DNA of 64,000 nt, from the NCBI GenBank assembly GCA_943328975.2, contig CALQCC020000011.1, positions 1 to 64,000 of the forward strand. Reading direction: 5' to 3'. The DNA comes from Bordetella parapertussis. GTDB taxonomy: Bacteria > Acidobacteriota > Terriglobia > Bryobacterales > Bryobacteraceae. This document shows, piece after piece, positions 45,037-53,516 of the stretch. The notes beneath the pieces were generated by a model. The model was not told the origin of the DNA. It made no database searches and was given only the letters and a program-made list of their open reading frames with translations. Numbering within the stretch: position 1 is the first letter of the stretch; every line of letters starts with the position of its first letter. The position numbers and the translations under genes were made by a program.

Positions 45037-47427
45037 TTACGGAGCCAGGTACGCAAACAGCCGTCCCAGCATGTCGTACTGGTGGGTGATCTGCACCCAT
45101 CCGATGCGGCTTTGTTCGCCGCGATTTGTGAAAAAACCTACGCCACCGCGCTTCAAGCGCGGCTCGTTCCAGCTATCGATCATCTGGCCTTGAATCACCA
45201 GCGAGTACCGATCGCCCTGCATTTCCATGCTCACCCGGTACAACGAATCCGTCCGCGCGGCGAACGTCACCGGCGTGTCTACTCTATCCATCGGCTGTCC
45301 ATTGATCACCGCGTAGCGAACAATGCCCATTTGCGGAACCGGCCCGTCTTTTACGACCACCAGCTTGACCACGTAGTAGTTCTGGAAATCCACGGCCCGC
45401 GCCACCCAGCTGAGCGCGCCTTTGTCGATGGCTCCCAGAAACTGGAATTCGTAATCGGTCAAGCCCAGCGACGGCTGATACAACGCCACACGCCCCGGTT
45501 GTACAAACCCCGCCTGATCGAAGGACCATTCCGCAGTCGACCCGCTGTGGCTCATCCAGTTATCGAGTCCCTGGCGGAAGTTCTCATCCAGGCCCACCGC
45601 GGCCCGTTCCGACATGCTCTTGCGCAAAGTCGCCATTTGCGTATCCAGCACTTCTTTGAACTGGCCCGTCATCGCACCCGGATCGGTCTGCGCCTGCACG
45701 CTCACCTTCGGCAACGAAGGATGGAACGCCAGCCCTAATGCGATCGGCACGGCGAAGAGCAGCATCTTCAGATCGCGTGGCGCATGGTTCCAGAAGTTCG
45801 CCACACCGGCAGCCAGGTTGCGTGCCGAATGCGCCTCACCCTGCAAAATCGCTCCGTGGACTTCCGGCATCCCATCGAACCGATATTTCGGCGAGATGGG
45901 CGTGAGCTTGGCTTGCGGGAGGATCGCTTCGCCCTGCAGCGGAGCAGCCACAAATCCGGGCCGCAAACGAACGTCCCCTGCGTGCGCCTGCATCTTTTCT
46001 GCCACATCCAGACGAAACACCTTGCTCGCTTGCGAGCGAATTTCAAACGACGGCACCGGAACACGGCGCTGGGCCGAATCCGGCAGCCGTAGCGAGATTT
46101 CCGCGACGAACGCCTGGTAGCTAACCGGCCGGTTCGACGGGTTCTCTGCCCCGCCCCGCGGTTCGCAGGCCGATAGCGACAGCAGCGGCGCGCAAGCGGT
46201 GTGAGCGATCAGATCGGAGATCGAATCTCCCGACGCCGACGGCATCCGCAGCAGCCCCAGCGAAGGCGCGGCCGCGCGTGGATTGATCGAAGTGGCATTG
46301 CCCGCCACGATCGCCCGCAACTCGCGAGCCTCAATGCCGCTCGACAAGCCTAACAATCCTGCCGGCGTAGAAAGAGACAACAGCGGCGCAACCGGGACAA
46401 ACCCGCTGGGCCGTTCCGCGGATACAACAGGGAACTCCACCGACTCACTGGCGTCAAAGACTGGACCACGAACGTCAGCCGCAAGCGGTCCAGCCAGGGA
46501 CAGCAACCTGGACTCCAGCGGTAACTCTTCACGGACCCGAGTCGCACCTTGCGCCTGTGGCTGCGCTAGCGCCGCTGCCGGAAACTCTGCGGCATCATAG
46601 GCGATGCGCTTCCAAACACTGCTATCGACGGCGCTGGGCCCGGCCAGGGAGAACAACGTCTCGGCCAGCGGGAAAGCTTCCTGCTCCACTCGCTCCAGCA
46701 CATCGCCGCACGGAGCCAGAGCGCGCCGTAACTCGCGCACTTCCCGGATCGAAAACGCCACCGGCTGGATCAGCCGCCTGAACGCCATGGCCCCGCCCGG
46801 CACGATTTCTCGCAAAGCCAGCGGACCGCCCACAGTGAGTTTCGGCGTCGCGCGCGCCAGCAAGTCGGGTGGATTGACCACCAGCCGCTCGCCCACGATC
46901 TCCACCAAGGATGCAGGGATGCTAGCAGGCAATGGAACCGAGGCATTCGCGGGTCCCAGAGCAACAATCCCAGCTAGACTACCGAATTCGACCCCTGCAG
47001 CATTCCCGAATTCGCGGCTTGGCTTGGATGCGCGCCACTGGACTTCATACTCGACCGGGTCCACCACCAGGATCGTGGCAGAGGGAGGCGGGATAGCGTG
47101 GCTCGAAGCGGACTGGAGTTGCAGTCCTTGCAGCGCGGGGATCCGCTCTGAGTCAGGCTGCGTTACCGAGGCTCGAGCCTCCACCAAACGCGGCGGGGGA
47201 ACCGCCATCGGACCCAGAATCGATTCAATGGGTGCCGCAGTCTTGTACGCCTGCAACGCGTCATGGGTCCGGTGCAGGACCTCGACCGCCAGTTGATCTT
47301 GTTCTTTCCAATACGATTCCTGGTGCGCTTTGGAGCAGAACTGTCCCTGGGCAAGCTTCCGGAACAGCGGAAGTTTTCCGTCACAAAAGAGACAACGTGT
47401 ATCGTCAGACCACGACATTGTCCCCAT
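45037..47427 (-). CDS. Zinc-finger, single-pass membrane protein with LamG-like C-terminal part
   Basis: A 796-residue protein of unfamiliar design. The N-terminus holds a CxxC (CLFC) and, 15 residues on, GQFCSKAH, a probable Cys3His zinc finger, followed by QLAVEVLHRTHDAL. About 500 residues of Ala/Pro/Ser-rich, probably disordered sequence follow, then one membrane span (about 575-595, MLLFAVPIALGLAF) and about 190 residues of beta-sandwich type resembling LamG/concanavalin folds (LSWVARAVDFQNYYVVKLVV, RIGWVQITHQYD). The first 65 residues match those of the next upstream gene. Function unknown. Confidence 0.8.
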   Translation of the reverse strand: MGTMSWSDDTRCLFCDGKLPLFRKLAQGQFCSKAHQESYWKEQDQLAVEVLHRTHDALQAYKTAAPIESILGPMAVPPPRLVEARASVTQPDSERIPALQGLQLQSASSHAIPPPSATILVVDPVEYEVQWRASKPSREFGNAAGVEFGSLAGIVALGPANASVPLPASIPASLVEIVGERLVVNPPDLLARATPKLTVGGPLALREIVPGGAMAFRRLIQPVAFSIREVRELRRALAPCGDVLERVEQEAFPLAETLFSLAGPSAVDSSVWKRIAYDAAEFPAAALAQPQAQGATRVREELPLESRLLSLAGPLAADVRGPVFDASESVEFPVVSAERPSGFVPVAPLLSLSTPAGLLGLSSGIEARELRAIVAGNATSINPRAAAPSLGLLRMPSASGDSISDLIAHTACAPLLSLSACEPRGGAENPSNRPVSYQAFVAEISLRLPDSAQRRVPVPSFEIRSQASKVFRLDVAEKMQAHAGDVRLRPGFVAAPLQGEAILPQAKLTPISPKYRFDGMPEVHGAILQGEAHSARNLAAGVANFWNHAPRDLKMLLFAVPIALGLAFHPSLPKVSVQAQTDPGAMTGQFKEVLDTQMATLRKSMSERAAVGLDENFRQGLDNWMSHSGSTAEWSFDQAGFVQPGRVALYQPSLGLTDYEFQFLGAIDKGALSWVARAVDFQNYYVVKLVVVKDGPVPQMGIVRYAVINGQPMDRVDTPVTFAARTDSLYRVSMEMQGDRYSLVIQGQMIDSWNEPRLKRGGVGFFTNRGEQSRIGWVQITHQYDMLGRLFAYLAP

Positions 47428-47470
47428 CGTACGGCCAACTAAGGGAGAATACTACGCAGTGAAAACCTTA
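47424..47470 (-). promoter_or_regulatory. Upstream block conserved between two zinc-finger genes
   Basis: The region just before and over the start codon (CCATCGTACGG and, further up, a GGAGA(A)TACTACG block on the plus strand) recurs before the paralog at 48102-48149. Both starts also have a second in-frame ATG three codons on. This could be a duplicated promoter or translation control region. Confidence 0.5.
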
Positions 47471-47520
47471 AGTACTGGAAAGTTTTACAACTTCCGTACT
47501 AAGTTATTCACTCAGGGAAG

Positions 47521-48105
47521 TCAGGTCCGCGGGGAAGCGGCCTTGGGCCAGAGTAAGGCAAGCATTCTCTTCACCCAGGACGCCAAGTCGAGGCTGAAGG
47601 AACTCGTTTCCGGCTTGTCTAACTGCGCGAGCGACTCTCCGAAATGGAACGAGGCTGGTTCCGACCGCGCTGGGGGTTGCTGAGCGTAGACTGGGGTGTC
47701 CTCGAAGACTTCCTCTTCCAGCGTCTCATCGTCGGCCCAGACTTCCGGATCGGCCTCATCCCACTGAGGTAAGAGAGCCGCCGCAGCGACATCAAATTCC
47801 CGGGATTCATTCTCGAAGGCCAGTTCTTCGATTTCCACGGCAGGGGCGAGAACTGGTTCCGTTACAGGTTGCCTGCGTACGGAGGGCCCAAGGATGTCTT
47901 CTATCGACGATCCCACCGGCTGGTAGGCTTTCAACGCGTCATGGGTCCGATGCAAAACCTCTACCGCGAGCTGGTTTTGCTGCTGGCGGAATCCCTCTTC
48001 ATGCTCGACGGAGCAGAACTGCCCCTTACCGAATTTGCGATAGATCGGAATTGCGCGGCCGCAAAACAAACAATCCGTGGTGTCGGTCCATGCCATCACC
48101 ACCAT
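47521..48105 (-). CDS. Short zinc-finger paralog
   Basis: A 194-residue protein sharing the N-terminal finger of the following gene (CLFC..., GQFCSVEHEEGF, QLAVEVLHRTHDALKAY, IEDILGP). The rest is acidic and probably disordered (EADPEVWADDETLEEEVFED), with a short hydrophobic C-terminal helix (ASWVKRMLALLWP) that might touch a membrane. Translation may start at 48105 or at the ATG three codons later (48096). It looks like a duplicated, shortened relative of the 796-residue protein. Confidence 0.75.
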   Translation of the reverse strand: MVVMAWTDTTDCLFCGRAIPIYRKFGKGQFCSVEHEEGFRQQQNQLAVEVLHRTHDALKAYQPVGSSIEDILGPSVRRQPVTEPVLAPAVEIEELAFENESREFDVAAAALLPQWDEADPEVWADDETLEEEVFEDTPVYAQQPPARSEPASFHFGESLAQLDKPETSSFSLDLASWVKRMLALLWPKAASPRT

Positions 48106-48149
48106 CGTACGGCGGCGCCAAAGGAGATACTACGGGGTGAATCCCTAAA
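48102..48149 (-). promoter_or_regulatory. Second copy of the shared upstream block
   Basis: Pairs with 47424-47470: identical CCATCGTACGG at the start codon and GGAGATACTACG further upstream, followed by GTGAA in both. Indels occur between the blocks. Confidence 0.5.
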
Positions 48150-48177
48150 ACAAACGGGGGAAAGCCACACTTTTGAA

Positions 48178-48194
48178 CTAAGGTGCGACCTTAG
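48178..48194 (-). terminator. Small hairpin at the cimA stop
   Basis: CTAAGGT, three bases, ACCTTAG; the stop codon of cimA lies in the stem. It is too short and lacks a U-run, so it is a weak terminator candidate. Confidence 0.35.
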
Positions 48195-49786
48195 ACTCCC
48201 CAGCAGTAGTCTTCCACGGCCCGATCAATGCCGTCGTCTTTTTCGGTGAGACGCATCAGTTCCAGGCGCAGCGCGTCGGTCAGTGCGAACCAACTGGCTT
48301 CGATCACATTTTCGGAAACGCCGACCGTTGCCCAGCTCTTCTTGTGATCCGACCATTCCACCAGCACGCGCACACGAGCCGCAGTGCCCTTCTTGTTATC
48401 CAACACGCGGACCTTATAGTCGGTGAGCCGCACGTTGGCGATGTCCGGGTACAGACCCGACAAACACTGGCGCAGCGCCAGATCCAGCGCGTTCACCGGA
48501 CCGTTGCCCGGAGCGGTAGCGGAATGGATGCCGTCCTGCGCCTTCAATGTAACCGTCGCTGTAGAGCCGGTGTTGCGCGACGTGGTCTCGTAACTGACCA
48601 CCTCGAACATCTGCACGCCAGGATTCAAGGCCTGCCGCACGACCAATTCAAACGTGCCCTCGGCTGCTTCTAGTTCGTAGCCCTGGAATTCCATCTGCTT
48701 GATACGGTCGAGTAGCTCGCGCCGGGCGGTATCGTCCAAGCGGTCTTCGAGACCATGCTGTTTCAGCTTGTAGAGGACGTTGCCCTTGCCCGAGAGATCG
48801 CTCAGCAGCACACGCTGCCGGTTGCCCACCAGCTTGGGAGAGATATGTTCGTAGGTGGCGGAATCCTTCAGCACCGCACTGACGTGTACGCCGCCCTTAT
48901 GGGCGAAAGCGCTATGTCCCACGTAAGCCTGATCGTTGCGCATCGGCAAGTTCGCCAGTTCCGCGATGTAACGGGCGGTGCTGGTGAGATGCTGCAAACG
49001 TTCGCGACCGATGGTCGTGTGGTCCATCTTCAACTCAAGGTTCGCGATGATCGAGATCAAATTCGCGTTGCCGCAACGTTCGCCATAGCCGTTGGTGCAG
49101 CCTTGCACGTGCGCGAAGCCGCGATCCACTGCCGCCAGTGCGTTCGCCACCGCAAGTTCGCAATCGTTATGGGTATGGATGCCGAGCACGCCATCGAAAC
49201 GGCGCCGGATATCCGCGCAGATCTCCGAAAGCTTGCTGGTCAACATGCCGCCGTTGGTATCGCACAGACACAACACGTCCGCGCCGGCCTTCTTCGCAGC
49301 TTCCAAAGTGCGCAACGCGAAGTCGCGATTTTTTACGTAGCCGTCAAAGAAATGCTCGGCGTCGTAGACAACTTCCCGCCCGTGCTCTTTGAGGTAGCGA
49401 ACGGTGTCGGTGATGATTTCGATATTTTCTTCTTCCGTGATGCCCAGAGCCCTGTGCACGTGGAGATCCCAGCTTTTGCCGAAGATCGTGACCACAGGAG
49501 TCTCCGCCGCCAGCAGCGCATTGACGCTGGCGTCGTCTTCCACACGGTTGCGCGCGAACCGTGTTGCGCCGAAAGCGGCCAGCCGGGCGTGGTGCAACTT
49601 CTCACCCTTAGCTTGCTCGAAGAACTCTTTGTCCTTCGGATTCGAGCCTGGCCAGCCGCCTTCAATATAGTCAATACCAAGCTCGTCCAACTTATGCATG
49701 ACCAGGATTTTATCCTCGGCCGAAAAGCTGACGGCTTCGCCTTGCGTGCCGTCGCGGAGAGTGGTATCGAACGTGAAAACGCGCAT
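48191..49786 (-). CDS. cimA: Citramalate synthase
   Basis: A 531-residue enzyme of the isopropylmalate synthase superfamily condensing pyruvate with acetyl-CoA to citramalate, the entry step of threonine-independent isoleucine synthesis. It has DTTLRDGTQGEAVSFS, IEGGWPGSNPKD, HTHNDCELAVANALAAV and NGYGERCGN; these are the cimA-type sequences and not those of leuA, which reads differently at the substrate loop. A C-terminal allosteric domain is present. Last gene of the ilvBNC-cimA unit, 25 bases past ilvC. Confidence 0.88.
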   Translation of the reverse strand: MRVFTFDTTLRDGTQGEAVSFSAEDKILVMHKLDELGIDYIEGGWPGSNPKDKEFFEQAKGEKLHHARLAAFGATRFARNRVEDDASVNALLAAETPVVTIFGKSWDLHVHRALGITEEENIEIITDTVRYLKEHGREVVYDAEHFFDGYVKNRDFALRTLEAAKKAGADVLCLCDTNGGMLTSKLSEICADIRRRFDGVLGIHTHNDCELAVANALAAVDRGFAHVQGCTNGYGERCGNANLISIIANLELKMDHTTIGRERLQHLTSTARYIAELANLPMRNDQAYVGHSAFAHKGGVHVSAVLKDSATYEHISPKLVGNRQRVLLSDLSGKGNVLYKLKQHGLEDRLDDTARRELLDRIKQMEFQGYELEAAEGTFELVVRQALNPGVQMFEVVSYETTSRNTGSTATVTLKAQDGIHSATAPGNGPVNALDLALRQCLSGLYPDIANVRLTDYKVRVLDNKKGTAARVRVLVEWSDHKKSWATVGVSENVIEASWFALTDALRLELMRLTEKDDGIDRAVEDYCWGV

Positions 49787-49811
49787 TATTTAAAACAAGC
49801 CTAGCGTCTGT

Positions 49812-50828
49812 TTACGCTACGCCTGCCTCCTTCTTTTTCTTTAGGAACGTCATCATTTTACGCAGCTCGGCGCCAACGGTTTCGATTTGTTGGTTCTCCT
49901 GCGCTGCGCGCATGGCCAGGAACTTCTTGCGGCCGCCTTCTTTGTTCTCCGCCATCCATTCGCGAGCGAACTGCCCGGTCTGGATCTCGCTGAGAATCTT
50001 CTTCATCTCGGCGCGCGTGGCGTCGGTCACAACGCGCGGGCCACGGGTATAGTCGCCGTATTCCGCAGTGTCCGAAACCGAGTAACGCATGTAAGTGAGA
50101 CCGCCCTCATAGATGAGATCGACGATCAGCTTCACTTCGTGTAGGCACTCGAAGTACGCCATTTCCGGAGCATAACCGGCATCGACCAGGGTCTGGAAGC
50201 CGGCGCGGATCAATTCGCTGACGCCGCCGCACAGAACAGCCTGTTCGCCGAAGAGATCGGTTTCGGTCTCTTCCTTAAAGGAGGTTTCCAGAATACCGGC
50301 GCGCAGGCAACCGATTCCGGCACCGTAGGCGAGCGCGTTCTTCAACGCATTGCCGGTCGCATCCTGATGGATGGCCACCAAGCCGGGGACGCCCTGGCCT
50401 TCGGTGAACACTTCGCGAACGCGATGGCCCGGGGACTTCGGGGCGATCATGGTCACGTCCACATCCTTCGGCGGAGTGATGAAGCCGAAGTGAATATTGA
50501 AGCCGTGCGCAAACATCAGCGTCTTGCCGGCCGTCAGGTGCTGCTCAATATCGCTCTTGTAGATATCGCTCTGCACATGGTCCGGGACCAGCATCATGAT
50601 GACTTGGGCGGCCTTGGCCGCGTCCGCCACGGAGAGAACCTTCAAGCCGGCGGCTTCCGCCTTGGCCTTGCTCTTGCTGTTCGCCGCCAAACCGACGACG
50701 ACGTCCACGCCTGAATCCCGCAGGTTCATGGCATGTGCATGGCCTTGGCTGCCGTAGCCGATAATGGCGCAGGTCTTGCCTTTGAGCAGTCCCAGATCAC
50801 CGTCTTTTTCGTAGTAGCGCGTAATCAT
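49812..50828 (-). CDS. ilvC: Ketol-acid reductoisomerase
   Basis: A 338-residue class I enzyme: NADPH-binding [18 protein letters not shown], knotted C-terminal domain with [16 protein letters not shown] and [22 protein letters not shown]. It converts acetolactate and acetohydroxybutyrate to the dihydroxy acids of valine and isoleucine synthesis. It lies 12 bases past ilvN. Confidence 0.97.
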   Translation of the reverse strand: MITRYYEKDGDLGLLKGKTCAIIGYGSQGHAHAMNLRDSGVDVVVGLAANSKSKAKAEAAGLKVLSVADAAKAAQVIMMLVPDHVQSDIYKSDIEQHLTAGKTLMFAHGFNIHFGFITPPKDVDVTMIAPKSPGHRVREVFTEGQGVPGLVAIHQDATGNALKNALAYGAGIGCLRAGILETSFKEETETDLFGEQAVLCGGVSELIRAGFQTLVDAGYAPEMAYFECLHEVKLIVDLIYEGGLTYMRYSVSDTAEYGDYTRGPRVVTDATRAEMKKILSEIQTGQFAREWMAENKEGGRKKFLAMRAAQENQQIETVGAELRKMMTFLKKKKEAGVA

Positions 50829-50840
50829 TAGTTTGTGTAT

Positions 50841-51386
50841 TTACTCCGTGGTAACAGTCTCTTGCGTCTCCAGATGCTCTTTTCGCACCGGCGGCGCCAA
50901 CTTCAATTTCTTCGGCTCCATCGAAACCGCGACCAGTCCGGACCGCGTCACTTCGACATCGCCATAGCGTTCAATCACGCGGATGAACGAATCCAACTTC
51001 TCCGGATCGCCCGTTGCTTCTAGTGCGAATCCGTCCACCGAACTCTCCACCGCGCGGGCCCCGAAAATATCGGCTTCCTTGAGGATCGTGGTGCGGTCTT
51101 CCTTAGAGGATCGCACGCGCACCAGCACCAATTCACGGCGCACTGCCGGGGCCTCGGTCAAATCGGTCGCCTGCAGCACGTTGATCAATTTGTTGATCTG
51201 CTTGATCACTTGCGCGCACTGGTTCGGTTCCACGTCCACAGTGATGCTCATCCGCGACAACTCCGGATCCAGCGTACGTGCGACCGTCAGGCTTTCAATG
51301 TTATACCCGCGAGCCGACAACACGCCTGTCACACGCATCAGCGCACCGGGTTTGTTCTCGACCAGCAGTGAAATTAGTTGCAGCAT
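50841..51386 (-). CDS. ilvN: Acetolactate synthase small subunit
   Basis: A 181-residue regulatory subunit with the ACT domain opening LVENKPGALMRVTGVLSARG and a C-terminal domain (SSKEDRTTILKEADIFGAR). It makes the large subunit active and feedback-inhibited by valine. The ATG at 51386 gives the family N-terminus; the longer reading extends into ilvB. Ten bases follow the ilvB stop. Confidence 0.95.
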   Translation of the reverse strand: MLQLISLLVENKPGALMRVTGVLSARGYNIESLTVARTLDPELSRMSITVDVEPNQCAQVIKQINKLINVLQATDLTEAPAVRRELVLVRVRSSKEDRTTILKEADIFGARAVESSVDGFALEATGDPEKLDSFIRVIERYGDVEVTRSGLVAVSMEPKKLKLAPPVRKEHLETQETVTTE

Positions 51387-51396
51387 GTTCTCTCTC

Positions 51397-53121
51397 TTAG
51401 ACCTCGACTGGCTGCGGCGGAGCCAGCACCATTTCGTTGAGCGCGCCACCTGCGGGAACCATCGGGTAGACGTTTTCGAACGACGTCACCTTGACGTTTA
51501 ACAGGTACGGACCCGGATGATCCACAGCCGCTTGCAACGCCGCGCGCAGTTCGCTCGGCTTCTCGACCGTCTTGCCGGTGAAGCCATAGGCTCCGGCCAA
51601 CTTTTCGGGATCGGGGAAGCCTTCCAGCAACACCGAACTCATGCGGTTGTTGTAGAACAGTTCCTGCCACTGGCGAACCATGCCCAGGTAGCCGTTGTTC
51701 ATGATGATGATCTTGATAGGCAGCTTGTTGTTGGCGATGGTCCCCAGTTCGGGGATCGACATCTGGAAGCCGCCATCACCGGCCACGGCAAACACCAGCT
51801 TTTCAGGTTGTGCGAACTGCGCACCCACGGCGGCGGGTACACCGAAGCCCATGGAACCGAGGCCGCCGGAGTTGATCCACAAGCGCGGCTCGTTGAAGCG
51901 AATTAATTGCGCGCACCACATTTGATGCTGACCGACGTCACTGCAGACGATCGCGTTGCCGCCGGAGATCCGATCGATCTCGGCCATGAGGTGCTGCGGC
52001 TTGATCTCTTCGGAGGAGAACTCGGGCACCAACGGATGCTCGGCTTTCCACTCGCGCACTTGCGACCACCAGGCCTTGCGAGCTGCCGCATTCTTCGGAC
52101 GCATCTCATCGGCCAGTTCGCGAACGTTCTCGGTCAACTTCTCTAACACGCGCTTCACGTCACCGACGATCGGAATGTCCGCCAAGCGATTCTTGCTGAT
52201 CTCCGCCGGATCGATGTCCACGTGGATGATGCGCGCATGCGGAGCGAACGCCGCCAAGCGGCCCGTCACACGATCGTCGAAGCGAACGCCCAGGCAAACA
52301 AGAAGGTCCGACTCGGTCATCGCCATGTTCGCGGCGTAGCTACCGTGCATGCCAGGCATGCTGATGTAATTCGGATGCTCAGACGGCATCGCACCCAGGC
52401 CCATCAAAGTGCAGACCGACGGGATGTCGGCAAACTCGACGAACTCGCGCAGTTCCTTCGAGGCGTCCGATGCCAGGACTCCCCCGCCCGCGTAGACCAT
52501 GGGACGTTCTGCTTCCCACACCATCTGCGCCGCGCGCCGGATCTGGCCTGCGTGGCCGTCCATGCTGATCTTGTAGCCCGGCAGGTGAATCGTCGTAACC
52601 GGCGTGTAGTGCCCCTGCGCCTGGAAGACGTCCTTGGGGATATCGACCAGCACCGGTCCCGGGCGGCCCGAGGAGGCAATGTGGAATGCTTCGTGAATGA
52701 TCTGCGGCAGTTCCGCCAGATTCTTCACCATGAAGTTGTGCTTGGTGCAAGGCCGCGTGATGCCGAACGTGTCGGCTTCCTGGAAGGCGTCACTACCGAT
52801 GAGCTTCGTGGAAACCTGACCCGTGATCGCGACCACTGGGATCGAATCCATCAACGCGTCGACCAGAGCCGTGATCAGGTTCGTCGCGCCCGGACCCGAG
52901 GTCGCGCAGCAAACGCCGACTTTGCCCGTCGCCCGAGCATACCCCTGCGCCGCGAAACATGCGTTCTGTTCATGCCGCACCAGGATGTGCCGGATCTTGG
53001 AATCGTACAGCGCATCATATAAAGGAAGCGTCACGCCCCCGGGGTAGCCAAAGAAGGTGTCCACCTTCTCCCGGATCAGACACTCCAAAACGATTTCCGC
53101 GCCAGTCATCAATCGAGCCAT
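51397..53121 (-). CDS. ilvB: Acetolactate synthase large subunit
   Basis: A 574-residue thiamine-diphosphate enzyme: N-terminal FFGYPGGVTLPLYDAL with the catalytic Glu in VRHEQNACFAAQGYARA, the FAD domain, and the C-terminal TPP motif GDGGFQMS...NNGYLG. It makes acetolactate from two pyruvates or acetohydroxybutyrate. First structural gene of the operon, downstream of a leader peptide and terminator. Confidence 0.97.
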   Translation of the reverse strand: MARLMTGAEIVLECLIREKVDTFFGYPGGVTLPLYDALYDSKIRHILVRHEQNACFAAQGYARATGKVGVCCATSGPGATNLITALVDALMDSIPVVAITGQVSTKLIGSDAFQEADTFGITRPCTKHNFMVKNLAELPQIIHEAFHIASSGRPGPVLVDIPKDVFQAQGHYTPVTTIHLPGYKISMDGHAGQIRRAAQMVWEAERPMVYAGGGVLASDASKELREFVEFADIPSVCTLMGLGAMPSEHPNYISMPGMHGSYAANMAMTESDLLVCLGVRFDDRVTGRLAAFAPHARIIHVDIDPAEISKNRLADIPIVGDVKRVLEKLTENVRELADEMRPKNAAARKAWWSQVREWKAEHPLVPEFSSEEIKPQHLMAEIDRISGGNAIVCSDVGQHQMWCAQLIRFNEPRLWINSGGLGSMGFGVPAAVGAQFAQPEKLVFAVAGDGGFQMSIPELGTIANNKLPIKIIIMNNGYLGMVRQWQELFYNNRMSSVLLEGFPDPEKLAGAYGFTGKTVEKPSELRAALQAAVDHPGPYLLNVKVTSFENVYPMVPAGGALNEMVLAPPQPVEV

Positions 53122-53169
53122 ACAAGTCTCCTAATTACAACAGCGTACTCACAACAAAGCCTACACAAC

Positions 53170-53212
53170 AAAAAAGCCACTGTCCGGGGATTCTGTTTTC
53201 CCCGCCAGTGGC
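53170..53212 (-). terminator. Leader terminator of the ilvB operon
   Basis: On the minus strand GCCACTG, an inner GGGGA/TCCCC helix, and CAGTGGC are followed by six T residues: a strong intrinsic terminator about 50 bases before the ilvB start. The 5' arm shares seven complementary bases with the leader peptide's last codons (53245-53251), so an alternative antiterminator pairing is possible. Confidence 0.82.
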
Positions 53213-53241
53213 CAAGATCCGTATACTACGAACTCGTCCGT

Positions 53242-53343
53242 TCAGGCGGGGCCGGGTACGACCCCTACAATAATAACGGTTCGCAGCAATACTTCGACGG
53301 AAGTGACTTTAATGAGGGCCTGGTTGGGATTCGTGAAAGTCAT
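53242..53343 (-). CDS. ilv leader peptide
   Basis: A 33-codon frame begins at ATG 53341-53343 and ends with TGA at 53242-53244. Its second half reads SVEVLLRTVIIVGVVPGPA: of 19 codons, six Val, two Leu and two Ile. That is the composition expected of a branched-chain attenuator peptide and resembles the end of the E. coli IlvB leader peptide. It lies about 120 bases before ilvB, ahead of a strong intrinsic terminator. It is too short to be found as a normal gene, and its ribosome site is weak. Confidence 0.78.
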   Translation of the reverse strand: MTFTNPNQALIKVTSVEVLLRTVIIVGVVPGPA

Positions 53344-53362
53344 CGTCCGTCTTATTGTTCTT

Positions 53363-53391
53363 AGTCTACAGGGTAAGCAGGGCAAATGCAA
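53363..53391 (-). promoter_or_regulatory. Candidate ilv operon promoter
   Basis: On the minus strand TTGCAT (53386-53391), 17 bases and TAGACT (53363-53368). An A/T-rich stretch (TAAATATTTAT) upstream could be an UP element. The transcript would begin about 13 bases before the leader peptide start. Confidence 0.55.
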
Positions 53392-53430
53392 GACGGATAA
53401 TCGATGATAAATATTTATAGAGGCATTGGA

Positions 53431-53515
53431 GCGTTTGTCCGCACGCTGACGCGTGGCGGTTCTGTATCCACAACTGTTCGCACAGAGCCGCGACCGTGAG
53501 GGAGCGGACAGACGC
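53431..53515. repeat. Dispersed inverted repeat, copy 2
   Basis: Left arm (53431-53468, starting GCGTTTGTCCGCACGCTGAC) and right arm (53480-53514, GCACAGAGCCGCGACCGTGA then gggagcggacagacgc) form an imperfect stem with a loop of about eleven bases. It ends two bases before the stop codon of the next minus-strand gene and is about 40 bases upstream of the ilv promoter. Confidence 0.82.
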
Positions 53516-53516
53516 C

